Shown: one piece after another, positions 51,140 through 60,162 of the stretch
How the letters are laid out: the number at the start of each line of letters is the position of its first letter
How positions within the stretch are numbered: the stretch's first letter is position 1
Origin: Alteromonas sp. ASW11-130
GTDB taxonomy: Bacteria; Pseudomonadota; Gammaproteobacteria; Enterobacterales; Alteromonadaceae
Reading direction: 5' to 3'
Length of the DNA: 64,000 nucleotides
Assembly (NCBI RefSeq): GCF_026183735.1
Contig: NZ_JAPFRE010000015.1
Location: forward strand, 259,914 to 323,913
Made by a program: the position numbers and the translations under genes
The notes under the pieces: model-generated
Told to the model about the DNA's origin: nothing
Seen by the model: the letters and a program-made list of their open reading frames with translations, nothing else
The model's database searches: none

Positions 51140-51400
51140 TTTGTGTTGCCGCTAATTTTTGTGCAAAATGTTTATCCCGCAATGCCTACATCAGGTACTT
51201 GCCAGGGCAGATAGGAAAGGGTTTACCTGACATCACTACGGTATGCAAAAACCTGAAGGCTAAAGCGATGTCAATGTAAGACCGCCCAATGACCTAAAAG
51301 CGCTTTATTATTGCAACGCTTAACGACCAATTTGAGAACAGCTCATCCATTGAGCACTAAAGCCATTGAAGGACGAGGGGTTTAGCTTCCATTTAATGAG
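51140..51400 (+). pseudogene. Decayed IS982-family transposase fragment (C-terminal part)
   Basis: Read in one plus-strand frame with several stops, the stretch gives an NAYIRYL segment, then DITTVCKNLKAKAMSM, a stop, DRPMT, a stop, KRFIIATLNDQFENSSSIEH, a stop, SH and more decay. This lines up residue by residue with the C-terminal core of IS982 transposases, which have the pattern LITTVRKNMKAKAMSM...DR...KR..IET.NDQLKN.SQIEHSRHRS. At least four in-frame stops and no start make it a pseudogene. The N-terminal catalytic part, terminal inverted repeats and target duplication are not visible. It sits where uvrD would be expected after yigB. Confidence 0.55.
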
Positions 51401-51495
51401 GTGCTGGGTGACTTCTTGTCTGAAGAACAACAAGCTATGCTTTCATATAATAAATAGTGAGGGCTATGCTTGATGTTCGCTTAAACCGATGAGGA

Positions 51496-52302
51496 TTAGT
51501 TAGTATAGTTGTCTTCCAACACATTTTGGTTCATAGACTCGCAAGGACGCTGACAGCAAGGCCGGCCGACTACTTTAGCGGGTACGCCTACCACCGTAAC
51601 ATGGGCAGGTACATCGGACAAAACGACACTGCCCGCCCCCACTTTAGAGCCTTCTCCAATTTCAATATTGCCAAGAATCTTTGCTCCCGCACCAATTAGC
51701 ACCCCTTGTCGGATTTTTGGATGACGATCACCAGATTCATTTCCCGTCCCGCCCAATGTTACATTTTGTAAAATTGAAACGTTATTCTCTATTACTGCAG
51801 TTTCGCCCACCACAATACCTGTGGCGTGATCAAACATAACTCCGTGCCCTACCGTTGCCGCGGGGTGGATATCCACGCCAAAAGTTTGCGAATTTCGGCT
51901 CTGTAAAAACAGCGCTAGTTGATGCCTTCCTTGTTGCCACAAATGATGTGCTAGGCGATGTACCTGGACCGCCTGGAACCCTTTAAAGTAAAGTAGCGGG
52001 GTAAGAAAATCAGAGGTGGCCGCATCGCGTTTGTATACAGCGGTAACATCAGCAATCGCTGCTTCTGTTATCGATGGCTTCAGCAAATAGGCCTCGTCAA
52101 AGACTTCACGAATAGCCAGTGCTGGCATTACATCATCTGCCACTTTGTTTGACAGAATAAAGCTTAAGGAGGTTTCAAAATTATGATGGGTTAGAATACA
52201 GGCGTGGATATAGCTGGCTAACAGTGGTTCATTTTCTGCCACGCGCGTTGCTTCGCTTTTCAGCTCACGCCAAAAATCAATGGTGTTTGTGGGTGCCTGC
52301 AT
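51496..52302 (-). CDS. cysE: Serine O-acetyltransferase
   Basis: 268 aa (E. coli 273). Makes O-acetylserine for cysteine synthesis. The N-terminal helical domain (PLLASYIHACILTHHNF) is followed by the left-handed beta helix with catalytic DHATGIVVGETA, NVTLGGTG and HPKIRQGVLIGAGAKILGN. The ATG at 52302 has GAGGG about 8 nt upstream; the ATG two codons earlier (52308) is too close to it. The C-terminal tail, which normally controls feedback by cysteine and CysK binding, ends in EDNYTN rather than the usual Ile. The gene is transplanted into the yigB-uvrD interval compared with E. coli. Confidence 0.95.
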   Translation of the reverse strand: MQAPTNTIDFWRELKSEATRVAENEPLLASYIHACILTHHNFETSLSFILSNKVADDVMPALAIREVFDEAYLLKPSITEAAIADVTAVYKRDAATSDFLTPLLYFKGFQAVQVHRLAHHLWQQGRHQLALFLQSRNSQTFGVDIHPAATVGHGVMFDHATGIVVGETAVIENNVSILQNVTLGGTGNESGDRHPKIRQGVLIGAGAKILGNIEIGEGSKVGAGSVVLSDVPAHVTVVGVPAKVVGRPCCQRPCESMNQNVLEDNYTN

Positions 52303-52308
52303 CGTCAT

Positions 52309-52741
52309 ATTCCCTCAAAATTTGATCAGAACAAAAATGTTTAGCGCATGATACCTAAGCTTATCGCTCCACCCTACGTTATGTTAATGGTATTTAGCTT
52401 TAATAAAGAACAGAATAATCTATTCGGATTCTATACAATTTGCCACTGTATAAATGACCAGCCTGCTGGCATAATACCCACTCACACTGATGCGTACTTG
52501 CACAAGGTGAGAATTGTTCGACTATTGACATACCGATTTTTGAAAATGTTGTGGCGCAAAATTTGACCCACACAATGGATTTAAAAGGCTAATGAATCCC
52601 GCCCGAACGGAAGTAAGGGGGAGGCGTCTATTGTGTGTTACATTGGCGTAAGAGGGATTAGCATTTTCTATTTATCATCCATGAACCGTAATTAGCAGCG
52701 TTGCTGTACCGCTGAACTTAGCAGGCATGAGCGCGGATTGG
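52309..52741. other. Divergent intergenic region between cysE and uvrD
   Basis: About 430 nt with no supported gene; a 72-codon plus-strand frame at 52348-52566 looks like chance. No LexA box of the CTGT-N8-ACAG type is visible. The uvrD end holds the promoter described next. Confidence 0.5.
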
Positions 52742-52747
52742 TATAAT
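52718..52747 (+). promoter_or_regulatory. Probable sigma-70 promoter of uvrD
   Basis: A perfect -10 hexamer TATAAT at 52742-52747 is preceded, 18 nt upstream, by a weak -35 TTAGCA (four of six bases). It lies 30 nt before the uvrD start. Confidence 0.45.
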
Positions 52748-52777
52748 CACTTCAAATAAGTTAAGACAGGTAAAATT

Positions 52778-54946
52778 ATGGATGTATCACGGCTACTAGA
52801 TGATTTAAACGACAAACAACGCGAAGCGGTAGCCGCTCCACTTTCCAATATGCTCGTGCTCGCTGGTGCCGGCAGCGGTAAAACCCGCGTACTGGTGCAT
52901 CGCATGGCGTGGTTGATGGAAGTAGAGAACATTGCCCCTTATTCCATTCTGGCAGTAACTTTTACCAACAAAGCGGCGCGGGAAATGCGAGGGCGGGTTG
53001 AAAAAATAATGCATCGAAGTATGCATACTATGTGGATCGGTACTTTTCATGGATTGGCCCATCGCTTACTCCGCAGTCATTATGCTGAAGCTAAATTACC
53101 TGAAAACTTTCAAATTATTGATTCTGACGATCAGTATCGTCTTATTCGCCGTGTATTAAAGGCGATGAATCTGGATGAAAAACATTGGGCTCCGCGGCAA
53201 ATCCAATGGTATATCAATGGTAATAAAGATGAAGGGTTGCGGCCACACCATATTGAGACCCATCAGGATCATACCCAGAAAAAAATGCAGGAGATTTACG
53301 CTGCCTATCAAGACGCTTGTGACCGCGCTGGATTGGTAGATTTTGCTGAACTGTTACTTCGAGCTCACGAGTTATGGGCACAGAATCCCGCGGTTTTAGC
53401 TCACTATCAACAACGCTTTCAAGCTGTTTTAGTAGATGAGTTCCAAGACACTAACAATATACAGTACGCGTGGTTGCGCATGCTCTGTGGCGACAATAAT
53501 ACCATTATGATAGTAGGCGACGATGATCAGTCCATATATGGCTGGCGCGGCGCTAACATTGATAATATTCAACACTTTTTAAAAGACTTCAACTCGCCCT
53601 CCACCATCCGGCTTGAACAAAACTATCGATCAACAGCCACTATTTTGAAAGCTGCTAATGCGGTTATTGCAAATAACCAGGGGCGGTTGGGCAAAGAGTT
53701 GTGGACACAAGGCAGCGAGGGCGAACCTGTGTCAGTATACGCGGGTTTCAATGAACTAGACGAAGCGCGATTCATTGTTTCACAGATAAAAGGCTGGCTC
53801 GACAAAGGTAATCCGTTACAAGAATGTGCAATCTTGTACCGCAATAACGCCCAGTCTCGTGTACTTGAAGAAGCATTATTGCATGAAAATTTAGCTTACC
53901 GTATTTACGGAGGTCTGCGTTTCTTCGAGCGTCAGGAGATAAAAGACGCATTGGGCTATCTTCGTTTGATAAGTCACCCCCACGATGACGCTGCTTTTGA
54001 ACGCGTGGTGAATACACCAAGCCGCGGAATGGGAGAAAAAACTCTAGGCCAAATCCGAGAGGCGGCGCGGGCGCAAAACTGCTCTATGTGGCAAGCCAGT
54101 CATTTGTTAGTAAATGAAGGCGGTATGAAAGGCCGTGCTGCAAATGCATTGCAAACTTTTATCGGACTCATCACCGATCTTGAGCAGGAGCTTAGCCAGC
54201 TTCCACTTGAGGAGCAGGCTGATAAAGCCATCCAACGTTCAGGTCTGTACGCTATGTATCAGGCTGAAAAAGGCGAAAAAGCGCAGGCACGTCTAGAAAA
54301 CCTGGAGGAACTGGTTACCGCCTGTAAACAGTTTATAGTACCTGAAGAAGCCGAAGAAATGACGCCGCTGGCTGCATTTTTAGCCCATGCTTCACTGGAG
54401 GCTGGTGAAGCGCAAGCCGACAGCGATCAAGATGCGGTACAAATGATGACCATCCACACAGCAAAAGGGTTGGAATTCCCCCTTGTGTTTCTTGCCGGCG
54501 TCGAAGAAGGTATGTTTCCTAGTCAAATGACGAATGATGAGCCGGGCCGCATGGAAGAGGAACGACGCTTAGCGTACGTTGGCATGACTCGCGCTATGCA
54601 GAAGCTCTTCATGACGTATGCAGAAAGCCGTCGCTTATATGGACAGGATAAATTTCATACTGTTTCTCGATTCATCCGCGAGATCCCTTCTGAGTTCGTC
54701 GAGGAAGTTCGATTACGCTCTACTATTTCACGGCCTGTTCATAACCGATTTAGCCGCGCCACATCTCACGAAGCATTTGAAAATAGCGGCTTTTCACTGG
54801 GCCAACGAGTGAAACACCGTAAGTTCGGTGAGGGAATTGTGCTTAATTACGAAGGCTCAGGTGAACATGCGCGAGTACAGGTTAATTTTGCTGAATTTGG
54901 TAGCAAATGGCTAGTGCTTGCATACGCTAAGCTTGAACAGGCATAA
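52778..54946 (+). CDS. uvrD: DNA helicase II (UvrD)
   Basis: 722 aa (E. coli 720). A 3'-5' SF1A helicase for nucleotide excision and mismatch repair. The N-terminus MDVSRLLDDLNDKQREAV matches E. coli almost exactly. Motifs: Q motif LNDKQREAV, Walker A AGAGSGKT, motif II VDEFQDTN, motif III GDDDQSIYGWRGA, motif IV/V MTIHTAKGLEFPLVF and VI AYVGMTRAMQKL. The C-terminal Tudor-like tail (GQRVKHRKFGEGIVLN) is present. It is monocistronic. Confidence 0.98.
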   Translation: MDVSRLLDDLNDKQREAVAAPLSNMLVLAGAGSGKTRVLVHRMAWLMEVENIAPYSILAVTFTNKAAREMRGRVEKIMHRSMHTMWIGTFHGLAHRLLRSHYAEAKLPENFQIIDSDDQYRLIRRVLKAMNLDEKHWAPRQIQWYINGNKDEGLRPHHIETHQDHTQKKMQEIYAAYQDACDRAGLVDFAELLLRAHELWAQNPAVLAHYQQRFQAVLVDEFQDTNNIQYAWLRMLCGDNNTIMIVGDDDQSIYGWRGANIDNIQHFLKDFNSPSTIRLEQNYRSTATILKAANAVIANNQGRLGKELWTQGSEGEPVSVYAGFNELDEARFIVSQIKGWLDKGNPLQECAILYRNNAQSRVLEEALLHENLAYRIYGGLRFFERQEIKDALGYLRLISHPHDDAAFERVVNTPSRGMGEKTLGQIREAARAQNCSMWQASHLLVNEGGMKGRAANALQTFIGLITDLEQELSQLPLEEQADKAIQRSGLYAMYQAEKGEKAQARLENLEELVTACKQFIVPEEAEEMTPLAAFLAHASLEAGEAQADSDQDAVQMMTIHTAKGLEFPLVFLAGVEEGMFPSQMTNDEPGRMEEERRLAYVGMTRAMQKLFMTYAESRRLYGQDKFHTVSRFIREIPSEFVEEVRLRSTISRPVHNRFSRATSHEAFENSGFSLGQRVKHRKFGEGIVLNYEGSGEHARVQVNFAEFGSKWLVLAYAKLEQA

Positions 54947-55052
54947 TTGATTAAAAATTAGTCGACATAGATAGGCCACCTCAGACACGTCAAGACGGGT
55001 GTCATTCGTATTGCGAAGAGCAGTTGACCATATCATTCAGGATACATGGTTC

Positions 55053-56297
55053 ATGCAAAAAAAAGTGCTGGTAGTTGAACAAAGTGCACATAGCTTGTCT
55101 TTGATGTCCAAATTGGTCAAAAAAGCAGGTTTGCAGCCAGTAGGTGCCAATTCGCTTTCTGAAGCGGAATACAAGTTCAGACAATCGATGCCTGAAGAAT
55201 TCTTATGTGCTGTAGTCGACTATCACTTGCCTGACGCTAAACACGGGGAGGCGCTGGATTTCGCGATCAATGCATACCTTCCTACTATTGCTGTAACCGA
55301 TAACAATGATACAAACACGCGTAATGCGGTTCTTGCCCGCCAGGTAGTTGATTACATTCCTAAAGAGAATGGACAGATCTATGATTATCTAAGTCGGTTG
55401 TTAGCTAGGCTGGAAAAAAATAAAGTCGTGGGCGTGTTAGTAGTTGATAGCTTCAGACACAGCCGACAGGCTACCGTTTCCTTGCTCAAGCGTCATCACT
55501 TTCTGATTTACGAAGCCGCCGGTGCAGAAGAAGCGGTGGAAGCTCTCGATTTACATTCACATATTCAGCTGATAATAATTGGCGACAGCATTGAAGATGC
55601 TCCCTCTACAGATTTCATCTCCAATTTACGCAAAGAATACTCAACAGAAGAGCTCGCCATTATTGGCGTTTCTGACAGTGAAAGCGGCTTACTATCTGCC
55701 CATTACATTAAAAGTGGGGCGAATGATGTATTGCGAAAGCCCTACTGTTATGAAGAGTTCATGTGCCGCATAACACAAAATTTGGAATTGATTGATAACG
55801 TCAATGTTATTAGGGAAGCCGCCAATAAAGACTTCCTTACTGGCTTACCCAATCGGCGACATTTTTTCTATTCGGTTAACCACAGCTTCAAAAACCTTCC
55901 AGCAAAACAGGCACTGGCGTTATTGGATCTGGATTTTTTTAAACTGATTAACGATACATATGGGCATGACGCCGGTGATTACGTGCTTAAACATGTTGCT
56001 AAACTCATCGCGCAGGCCTTTGATGATGTGTTTGTGGCACGTTTTGGAGGAGAAGAATTTTGCATCTACTTACCGCTTTACTCTGCAGAAAAAGCGTACA
56101 CGCGCCTTGAGATGTTTCGCAAGCTCGTAGAAGGCTCTGTAATTGTGTTTGATAACACAGAAATTACTGTTACTACCAGTATTGGTTTAAGTACCCGCCC
56201 ATCGCATAATATTGAAGCGTTGCTGTCTGATGCCGATAAGTTGCTTTACGAAGCTAAGGCCCACGGCCGCAATCAGATATGTGTTCGGGATGAATAA
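55053..56297 (+). CDS. Diguanylate cyclase with two receiver domains
   Basis: 414 aa from the ATG at 55053, which has AGGA 10 nt upstream. The first receiver domain (1-120) has phosphoacceptor Asp56 in VVDYHLPD and Lys104, but its acidic pocket reads VEQ instead of the usual pair of acids. The second (125-245) has Asp178 and Lys229 in RKPY and keeps VVDS. The GGDEF domain (250-414) has the active-site RFGGEEF at 330-336, so it should make c-di-GMP. The RxxD inhibitory site five residues upstream is absent (QAFDD). It shares no operon with neighbours and runs convergent with the lipase gene, 10 nt away. Confidence 0.88.
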   Translation: MQKKVLVVEQSAHSLSLMSKLVKKAGLQPVGANSLSEAEYKFRQSMPEEFLCAVVDYHLPDAKHGEALDFAINAYLPTIAVTDNNDTNTRNAVLARQVVDYIPKENGQIYDYLSRLLARLEKNKVVGVLVVDSFRHSRQATVSLLKRHHFLIYEAAGAEEAVEALDLHSHIQLIIIGDSIEDAPSTDFISNLRKEYSTEELAIIGVSDSESGLLSAHYIKSGANDVLRKPYCYEEFMCRITQNLELIDNVNVIREAANKDFLTGLPNRRHFFYSVNHSFKNLPAKQALALLDLDFFKLINDTYGHDAGDYVLKHVAKLIAQAFDDVFVARFGGEEFCIYLPLYSAEKAYTRLEMFRKLVEGSVIVFDNTEITVTTSIGLSTRPSHNIEALLSDADKLLYEAKAHGRNQICVRDE

Positions 56298-56307
56298 CCC
56301 CCCCGTA

Positions 56308-56997
56308 TCAGTTTATTAAATCGACCTGATGCCGAGCTGTGTCAGTTTGCAGTCCAAAATGTCCCAGTGAATAAGTGTATGTGGCGTCTTCATACCAAAT
56401 ACGGCTACTATGCACACCGTATACGTAGCAGGTGCCCGTCGAACAAACTACCTGATCGGTATAGCTTTTCAATGAATAGACCTTTGCCCCCAGCGGTGCG
56501 CCGTACAGACCATCTAGGAAGGGACTGCTCACAGATAGTCCATAATACCCACAGGTACTATTCCACACATTGTATGGATATACGCCGCAGCTGAGCAAAC
56601 CGCGCATTGCTCCGGCGATTCCCACAAAGGTATCGACAACTGCCGAAGCTGCCAGTTTATCTATTTGCTGTGCAGCCAGCGTTACTCCCATAGAGTGGCC
56701 AATCACATCAATTTTACCCGTGCAGGAATTATTAATAGCAGAGACAATGGCATTTCTTACTGGCGTTTCTTCAGACCCACTATGATTGTTGCAGGGGGCG
56801 CAGCTTTTCGCCCCCCAATCAGGCGTGTAAATAGTAGATTCTGCATGACCGCGGGATTTTAGTTCGCTAATCGTATTCGACCAGCTCGATGGCGTAGCAG
56901 TGTTACCATGTACTAAGACAACATTGTCTTTGCATTGAGCGTATACCTGACCCGCAAATAATGACAGCAAACCCAATGTATTAATCAACGTTTTCAT
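56308..56997 (-). CDS. Secreted class 2 lipase/esterase
   Basis: 229 aa. A signal peptide is cleaved after Ala20 (QVYA|QC). The oxyanion region VLVHGNTATPSSW, nucleophile Ser102 in IGHSMGVTL, an Asp in YTDQVVC and a His in SLGHFGL complete a lipase triad, as in the Lipase_2 (EstA/LipA) group. Ten or so cysteines in pairs suggest disulfides in an extracytoplasmic enzyme. It is convergent with the diguanylate cyclase gene, with no visible terminator in the 10-nt gap. Confidence 0.85.
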   Translation of the reverse strand: MKTLINTLGLLSLFAGQVYAQCKDNVVLVHGNTATPSSWSNTISELKSRGHAESTIYTPDWGAKSCAPCNNHSGSEETPVRNAIVSAINNSCTGKIDVIGHSMGVTLAAQQIDKLAASAVVDTFVGIAGAMRGLLSCGVYPYNVWNSTCGYYGLSVSSPFLDGLYGAPLGAKVYSLKSYTDQVVCSTGTCYVYGVHSSRIWYEDATYTYSLGHFGLQTDTARHQVDLIN

Positions 56998-57111
56998 AAA
57001 CCAGCCTGTTGCTAACTTAATGTTAACAATAGGTAGTCGCTGGACTAAAGTTTATACATAGTACTTTGGTGCGTAGTTATAATAGGGAACTAAGAGTAGT
57101 ATCGTTATCTA

Positions 57112-58047
57112 TTAAGAATCTGCGCCTTTAAGACGCAGCTTTTTTTGTCGATGGTAAAATCGCAGCGAATCCATACTGAATAAAAGCAACCCCGTCCAAA
57201 CGAAGGCAAAGGTAATCAATCTGGCTTCCTCAAGCGGCTCACCGTATAAGAACACAGCGAGTACGAACATCATGGTGGGTCCGATGTACTGGAAGAAGCC
57301 CAGGGTTGAGTACATAATCCGCCGAGCAGCAGCGGTAAAACATAGCAAAGGTGCGGTCGTTACGATGCCCGCTGCAAATAAGAGGCTGTTATACTCTATG
57401 GAATTCGCCGTCATATCACTTTGCGGTGAAGCAAACCACATCCAAAATATTAGTGCAAAAGGCAGCATCATCATGGTTTCAATGAATAAACCCGGTAACG
57501 AATCGACCGCCACCTGCTTACGCAATAAACCATAAATACCAAAGGTACCGGCCAACACAAGTGCAATCCAGGGTAGCTGACCATAAGAGAGCACTAAAAC
57601 TGAGACACCCAGTATCGCCAGTACCACTGCAACTTGCTGCAAAGGCCTGAGCTTTTCACCTAAAAACAACCTTCCAAGGAGCATGTTGATAAGCGGATTA
57701 ATGTAGTAACCGAGGCTAGCATCCAAAATATGATTGCTATTTATTGCCCAGATAAACAGAAGCCAATTAGCGCCTAGCAATACGCCAGCAATGAGTAGAA
57801 TTGACATGACTTTGCGGGAGCGTAGGGCTTTAACCACTTTACCTTTTTGGTTTAGCCCCACAATTAACCCTGCCAGAATCACCGCAGACCACACAATTCG
57901 ATGCATCAAAATCTCAGCTGCTGGCATAGCTTGAAGTAATTTGAAATACATAGGCGCAAGGCCCCACATACTATAAGCGGCAATGGCAAAGATTACGCCT
58001 GCACGAGTACGTTTTTCCGTGTCAGATGAGCTAATTGGTTGCGTCAA
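57112..58047 (-). CDS. rarD: EamA-family transporter RarD
   Basis: 311 aa with ten membrane helices. The match to E. coli RarD is close: AGVIFAIAAYSMWGLAPMYFKLL, GANWLLFIWAINSNHILDASLGYYINP and GIVTTAPLLCFTAAARRI. A TTG at 58047 with GGA 7 nt upstream gives the family start; the first reading codon (GTG at 58134) would add 29 unlikely residues. It belongs to the rarD-yigI-recQ neighbourhood seen in E. coli. Transport substrate unknown; rarD mutants affect chloramphenicol tolerance in Pseudomonas. Confidence 0.88.
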   Translation of the reverse strand: MTQPISSSDTEKRTRAGVIFAIAAYSMWGLAPMYFKLLQAMPAAEILMHRIVWSAVILAGLIVGLNQKGKVVKALRSRKVMSILLIAGVLLGANWLLFIWAINSNHILDASLGYYINPLINMLLGRLFLGEKLRPLQQVAVVLAILGVSVLVLSYGQLPWIALVLAGTFGIYGLLRKQVAVDSLPGLFIETMMMLPFALIFWMWFASPQSDMTANSIEYNSLLFAAGIVTTAPLLCFTAAARRIMYSTLGFFQYIGPTMMFVLAVFLYGEPLEEARLITFAFVWTGLLLFSMDSLRFYHRQKKLRLKGADS

Positions 58048-58180
58048 TGAAAATTCCAGAAGTCTAAAGAAGTAATAGCATGAAAGCACGCTCTTGAAAG
58101 AATGTGCATTGTCTGAAAAAACCAGGCAGGGCACAAGCGATAAGAAGACGAAATGACCATACTTATCGCTATATCAAATA

Positions 58181-59518
58181 TTACAGCAAAATAAGGGAGC
58201 CTAAACCTAAGAAAGCGACAAAGCCCACAATGTCAGTGACAGTGGTCAGAATAACTGAGCCTGATAGCGCCGGATCAATTTTCAATTTATCCAGAACAAC
58301 CGGCACAAATACACCAGCAATTGCCGCTGCCACTATGTTGAACAAAATAGCGAAACAAATGACAAAACCAAGCGCTACGTTGGTAAACCAAAAATATGCG
58401 ACTATACCAATGATAATTGCCCAGATAATTCCATTTACACCACCCACTTTCAGCTCTTTGACCATGAGCGCTTTGATGTTTGCATTAGAGACCTGCCCTA
58501 ATGCCAGCCCTCGCACTATCAGCGTAAGGGTTTGACTTCCCGCAATCCCGCCCATACTCGCCACCACAGGCATCAATACCGCAAGCGCTACGACTTCTTG
58601 CAACGTGGCTTCAAACAAACCGATAAACCAGGACGCCAAAAATGCGGTAAGTAAGTTAATCCCTAACCACAGCGCTCGGTTGCGAGCACTTTTCGCGACG
58701 GGGGCAAATAAATCTTCGTCCTCATCCATACCCGCTGATGCCATTACCTGACGTTCGTAAAACTCGTTCACTAATTCACTGGCAGCGGTAATGTCCAACC
58801 TTCCCAATAATTGATTGTTTTCATCTATTACTGGGAGCGAAGCAAAGCCAGAGCGCTGTAACTGCAAAGAAGCAGTAGTGCTATCATCTTTCCCTTTTAG
58901 CGCAGGAATTGATTCTTCGGTCAATTCAACCAACGATACATGTTCGGGAGAACCGAAAATACGTGTAAGCCGGACTGCCGCCGAAAACTGACCTGAGCGG
59001 TTTATAAGAAAGATGGTGTCGCAGTGAGAAGGCACATTACGCCGAATTAGGCGAAGACCGTCACGGACCTTCGCGTTTAACGGCAACACTAACATGCCGT
59101 AGTTTATCCAGTGACCAATCTCATTATCTTTAAATTGAGATGCCGCTTTAAAGTGTTTTTGTTGTTGTTCATCAAGAGCAGTGAACGCGAGTTCTATCAG
59201 TTTGTTTGGAAGTGAGTCGAGCAATTCCAGCAAGTCTTCTGCTTCGATGTCAGCAAATATGGCAGTCCACTCACCGTCCGGCGTGGCATCAATCAGAATT
59301 TCCCGCGGATCACTTCGCATCTCTACCAGAATATTGAGTTTACGATCCCGTGGAATGCCCTCCCATACCGTTACACGGGGCCCCACAGGTAATGATTCTA
59401 AAAGCGTAGCAATGTAAATGTCATCTTGCCCTGCCAGCGTGGTCAAGATAGCTGCGGGATCATCCACCTGCGGATTCGAGACAAACTCTTCAACTAATTC
59501 TGGTAATGGTTCAGCCAT
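58181..59518 (-). CDS. mgtE: Magnesium transporter MgtE
   Basis: 445 aa. An N-terminal superhelical domain (1-130) and two CBS repeats (about 130-255) form the Mg2+ gate, followed by five membrane helices at about 280-445 with the pore segment VALAVLMPVVASMGGIAGSQT and the conserved AALIAGVFVPVVLDKLKIDPA region. The channel opens when cytosolic Mg2+ is low. It occupies the slot held by corA in E. coli (uvrD ... corA ... rarD-yigI-recQ), an apparent non-homologous replacement. Confidence 0.92.
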   Translation of the reverse strand: MAEPLPELVEEFVSNPQVDDPAAILTTLAGQDDIYIATLLESLPVGPRVTVWEGIPRDRKLNILVEMRSDPREILIDATPDGEWTAIFADIEAEDLLELLDSLPNKLIELAFTALDEQQQKHFKAASQFKDNEIGHWINYGMLVLPLNAKVRDGLRLIRRNVPSHCDTIFLINRSGQFSAAVRLTRIFGSPEHVSLVELTEESIPALKGKDDSTTASLQLQRSGFASLPVIDENNQLLGRLDITAASELVNEFYERQVMASAGMDEDEDLFAPVAKSARNRALWLGINLLTAFLASWFIGLFEATLQEVVALAVLMPVVASMGGIAGSQTLTLIVRGLALGQVSNANIKALMVKELKVGGVNGIIWAIIIGIVAYFWFTNVALGFVICFAILFNIVAAAIAGVFVPVVLDKLKIDPALSGSVILTTVTDIVGFVAFLGLGSLILL

Positions 59519-59541
59519 TCATCTTCCCCAACGGTTGTGAG

Positions 59542-60009
59542 CTAAGCTAACATGTAAGTGCCAGTGCCAAACGCAATATGATCGCCGCGTTCATTATGTA
59601 ATTCCATTCGACACACGGCTACTCTGCTACCTTGACGAATAATTTGTGCGGTGGCGATAAAAAGTTTACCCCGGCCAGGGCGTAAATAATCCACCCGCAT
59701 ATCTACCGTGCCCATGTTGGGTAAACGGTCAACCAATGCAGGTAAATGCCTCTCCTGAGTCTGTTTTACTGCGTTTAAAATAGCCGTCAGTCCGCCTATC
59801 GTATCGAGTAATGAGGCGGTTACGCCGCCATGCAAAATTTTTTGAAGTGGATTGCCAGTCAACTTGTCATCCCATGGAACTTCGAGGCGGATACTATCAT
59901 CTTCGACCACAAATCGTACCCCAAGAAGTTGATTAAATGGCATATTTTCTTGAAATAAATTCACTACTCTGGCAATAACTTTTTCCTGTGTAAATTCCGC
60001 TTTTCCCAC
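59542..60009 (-). CDS. yigI: Hotdog thioesterase YigI
   Basis: 155 aa, the same length as E. coli YigI. The hotdog domain has FQENMPFNQLLG, the catalytic-helix region ILHGGVTASLLDTIGG and the terminal MGTVDMRVDYLRPGRG motif, which are shared with YigI and match it well. The GTG start at 60009 follows GGAG by 5 nt; a longer version (188 aa) was rejected for lack of family support. Probably acts on medium- or long-chain acyl-CoA. It is divergent from recQ, keeping the yigI-recQ neighbourhood. Confidence 0.9.
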   Translation of the reverse strand: MGKAEFTQEKVIARVVNLFQENMPFNQLLGVRFVVEDDSIRLEVPWDDKLTGNPLQKILHGGVTASLLDTIGGLTAILNAVKQTQERHLPALVDRLPNMGTVDMRVDYLRPGRGKLFIATAQIIRQGSRVAVCRMELHNERGDHIAFGTGTYMLA

Positions 60010-60162
60010 GCTGACTCCACTATTCTGTTTATTAATGAGTGTAGCGCATTGTAAGCTATTACTTATGTTAAAGCTGGATACATACTGTCCGCATGCCCTG
60101 TTTTTCAAAATAGCGTCGTTTTGCTGATGAAGCGACAGGTAAAAACGCGTAAACTACGTGTT

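Noticed and set aside
52348..52566. Plus-strand 72-codon frame in the cysE-uvrD interval
   Set aside because: No ribosome site or family match; lies in the divergent promoter region.
52560..52777. LexA box upstream of uvrD
   Set aside because: A CTGT occurs near 52704 but the second half-site ACAG at the proper distance is missing.
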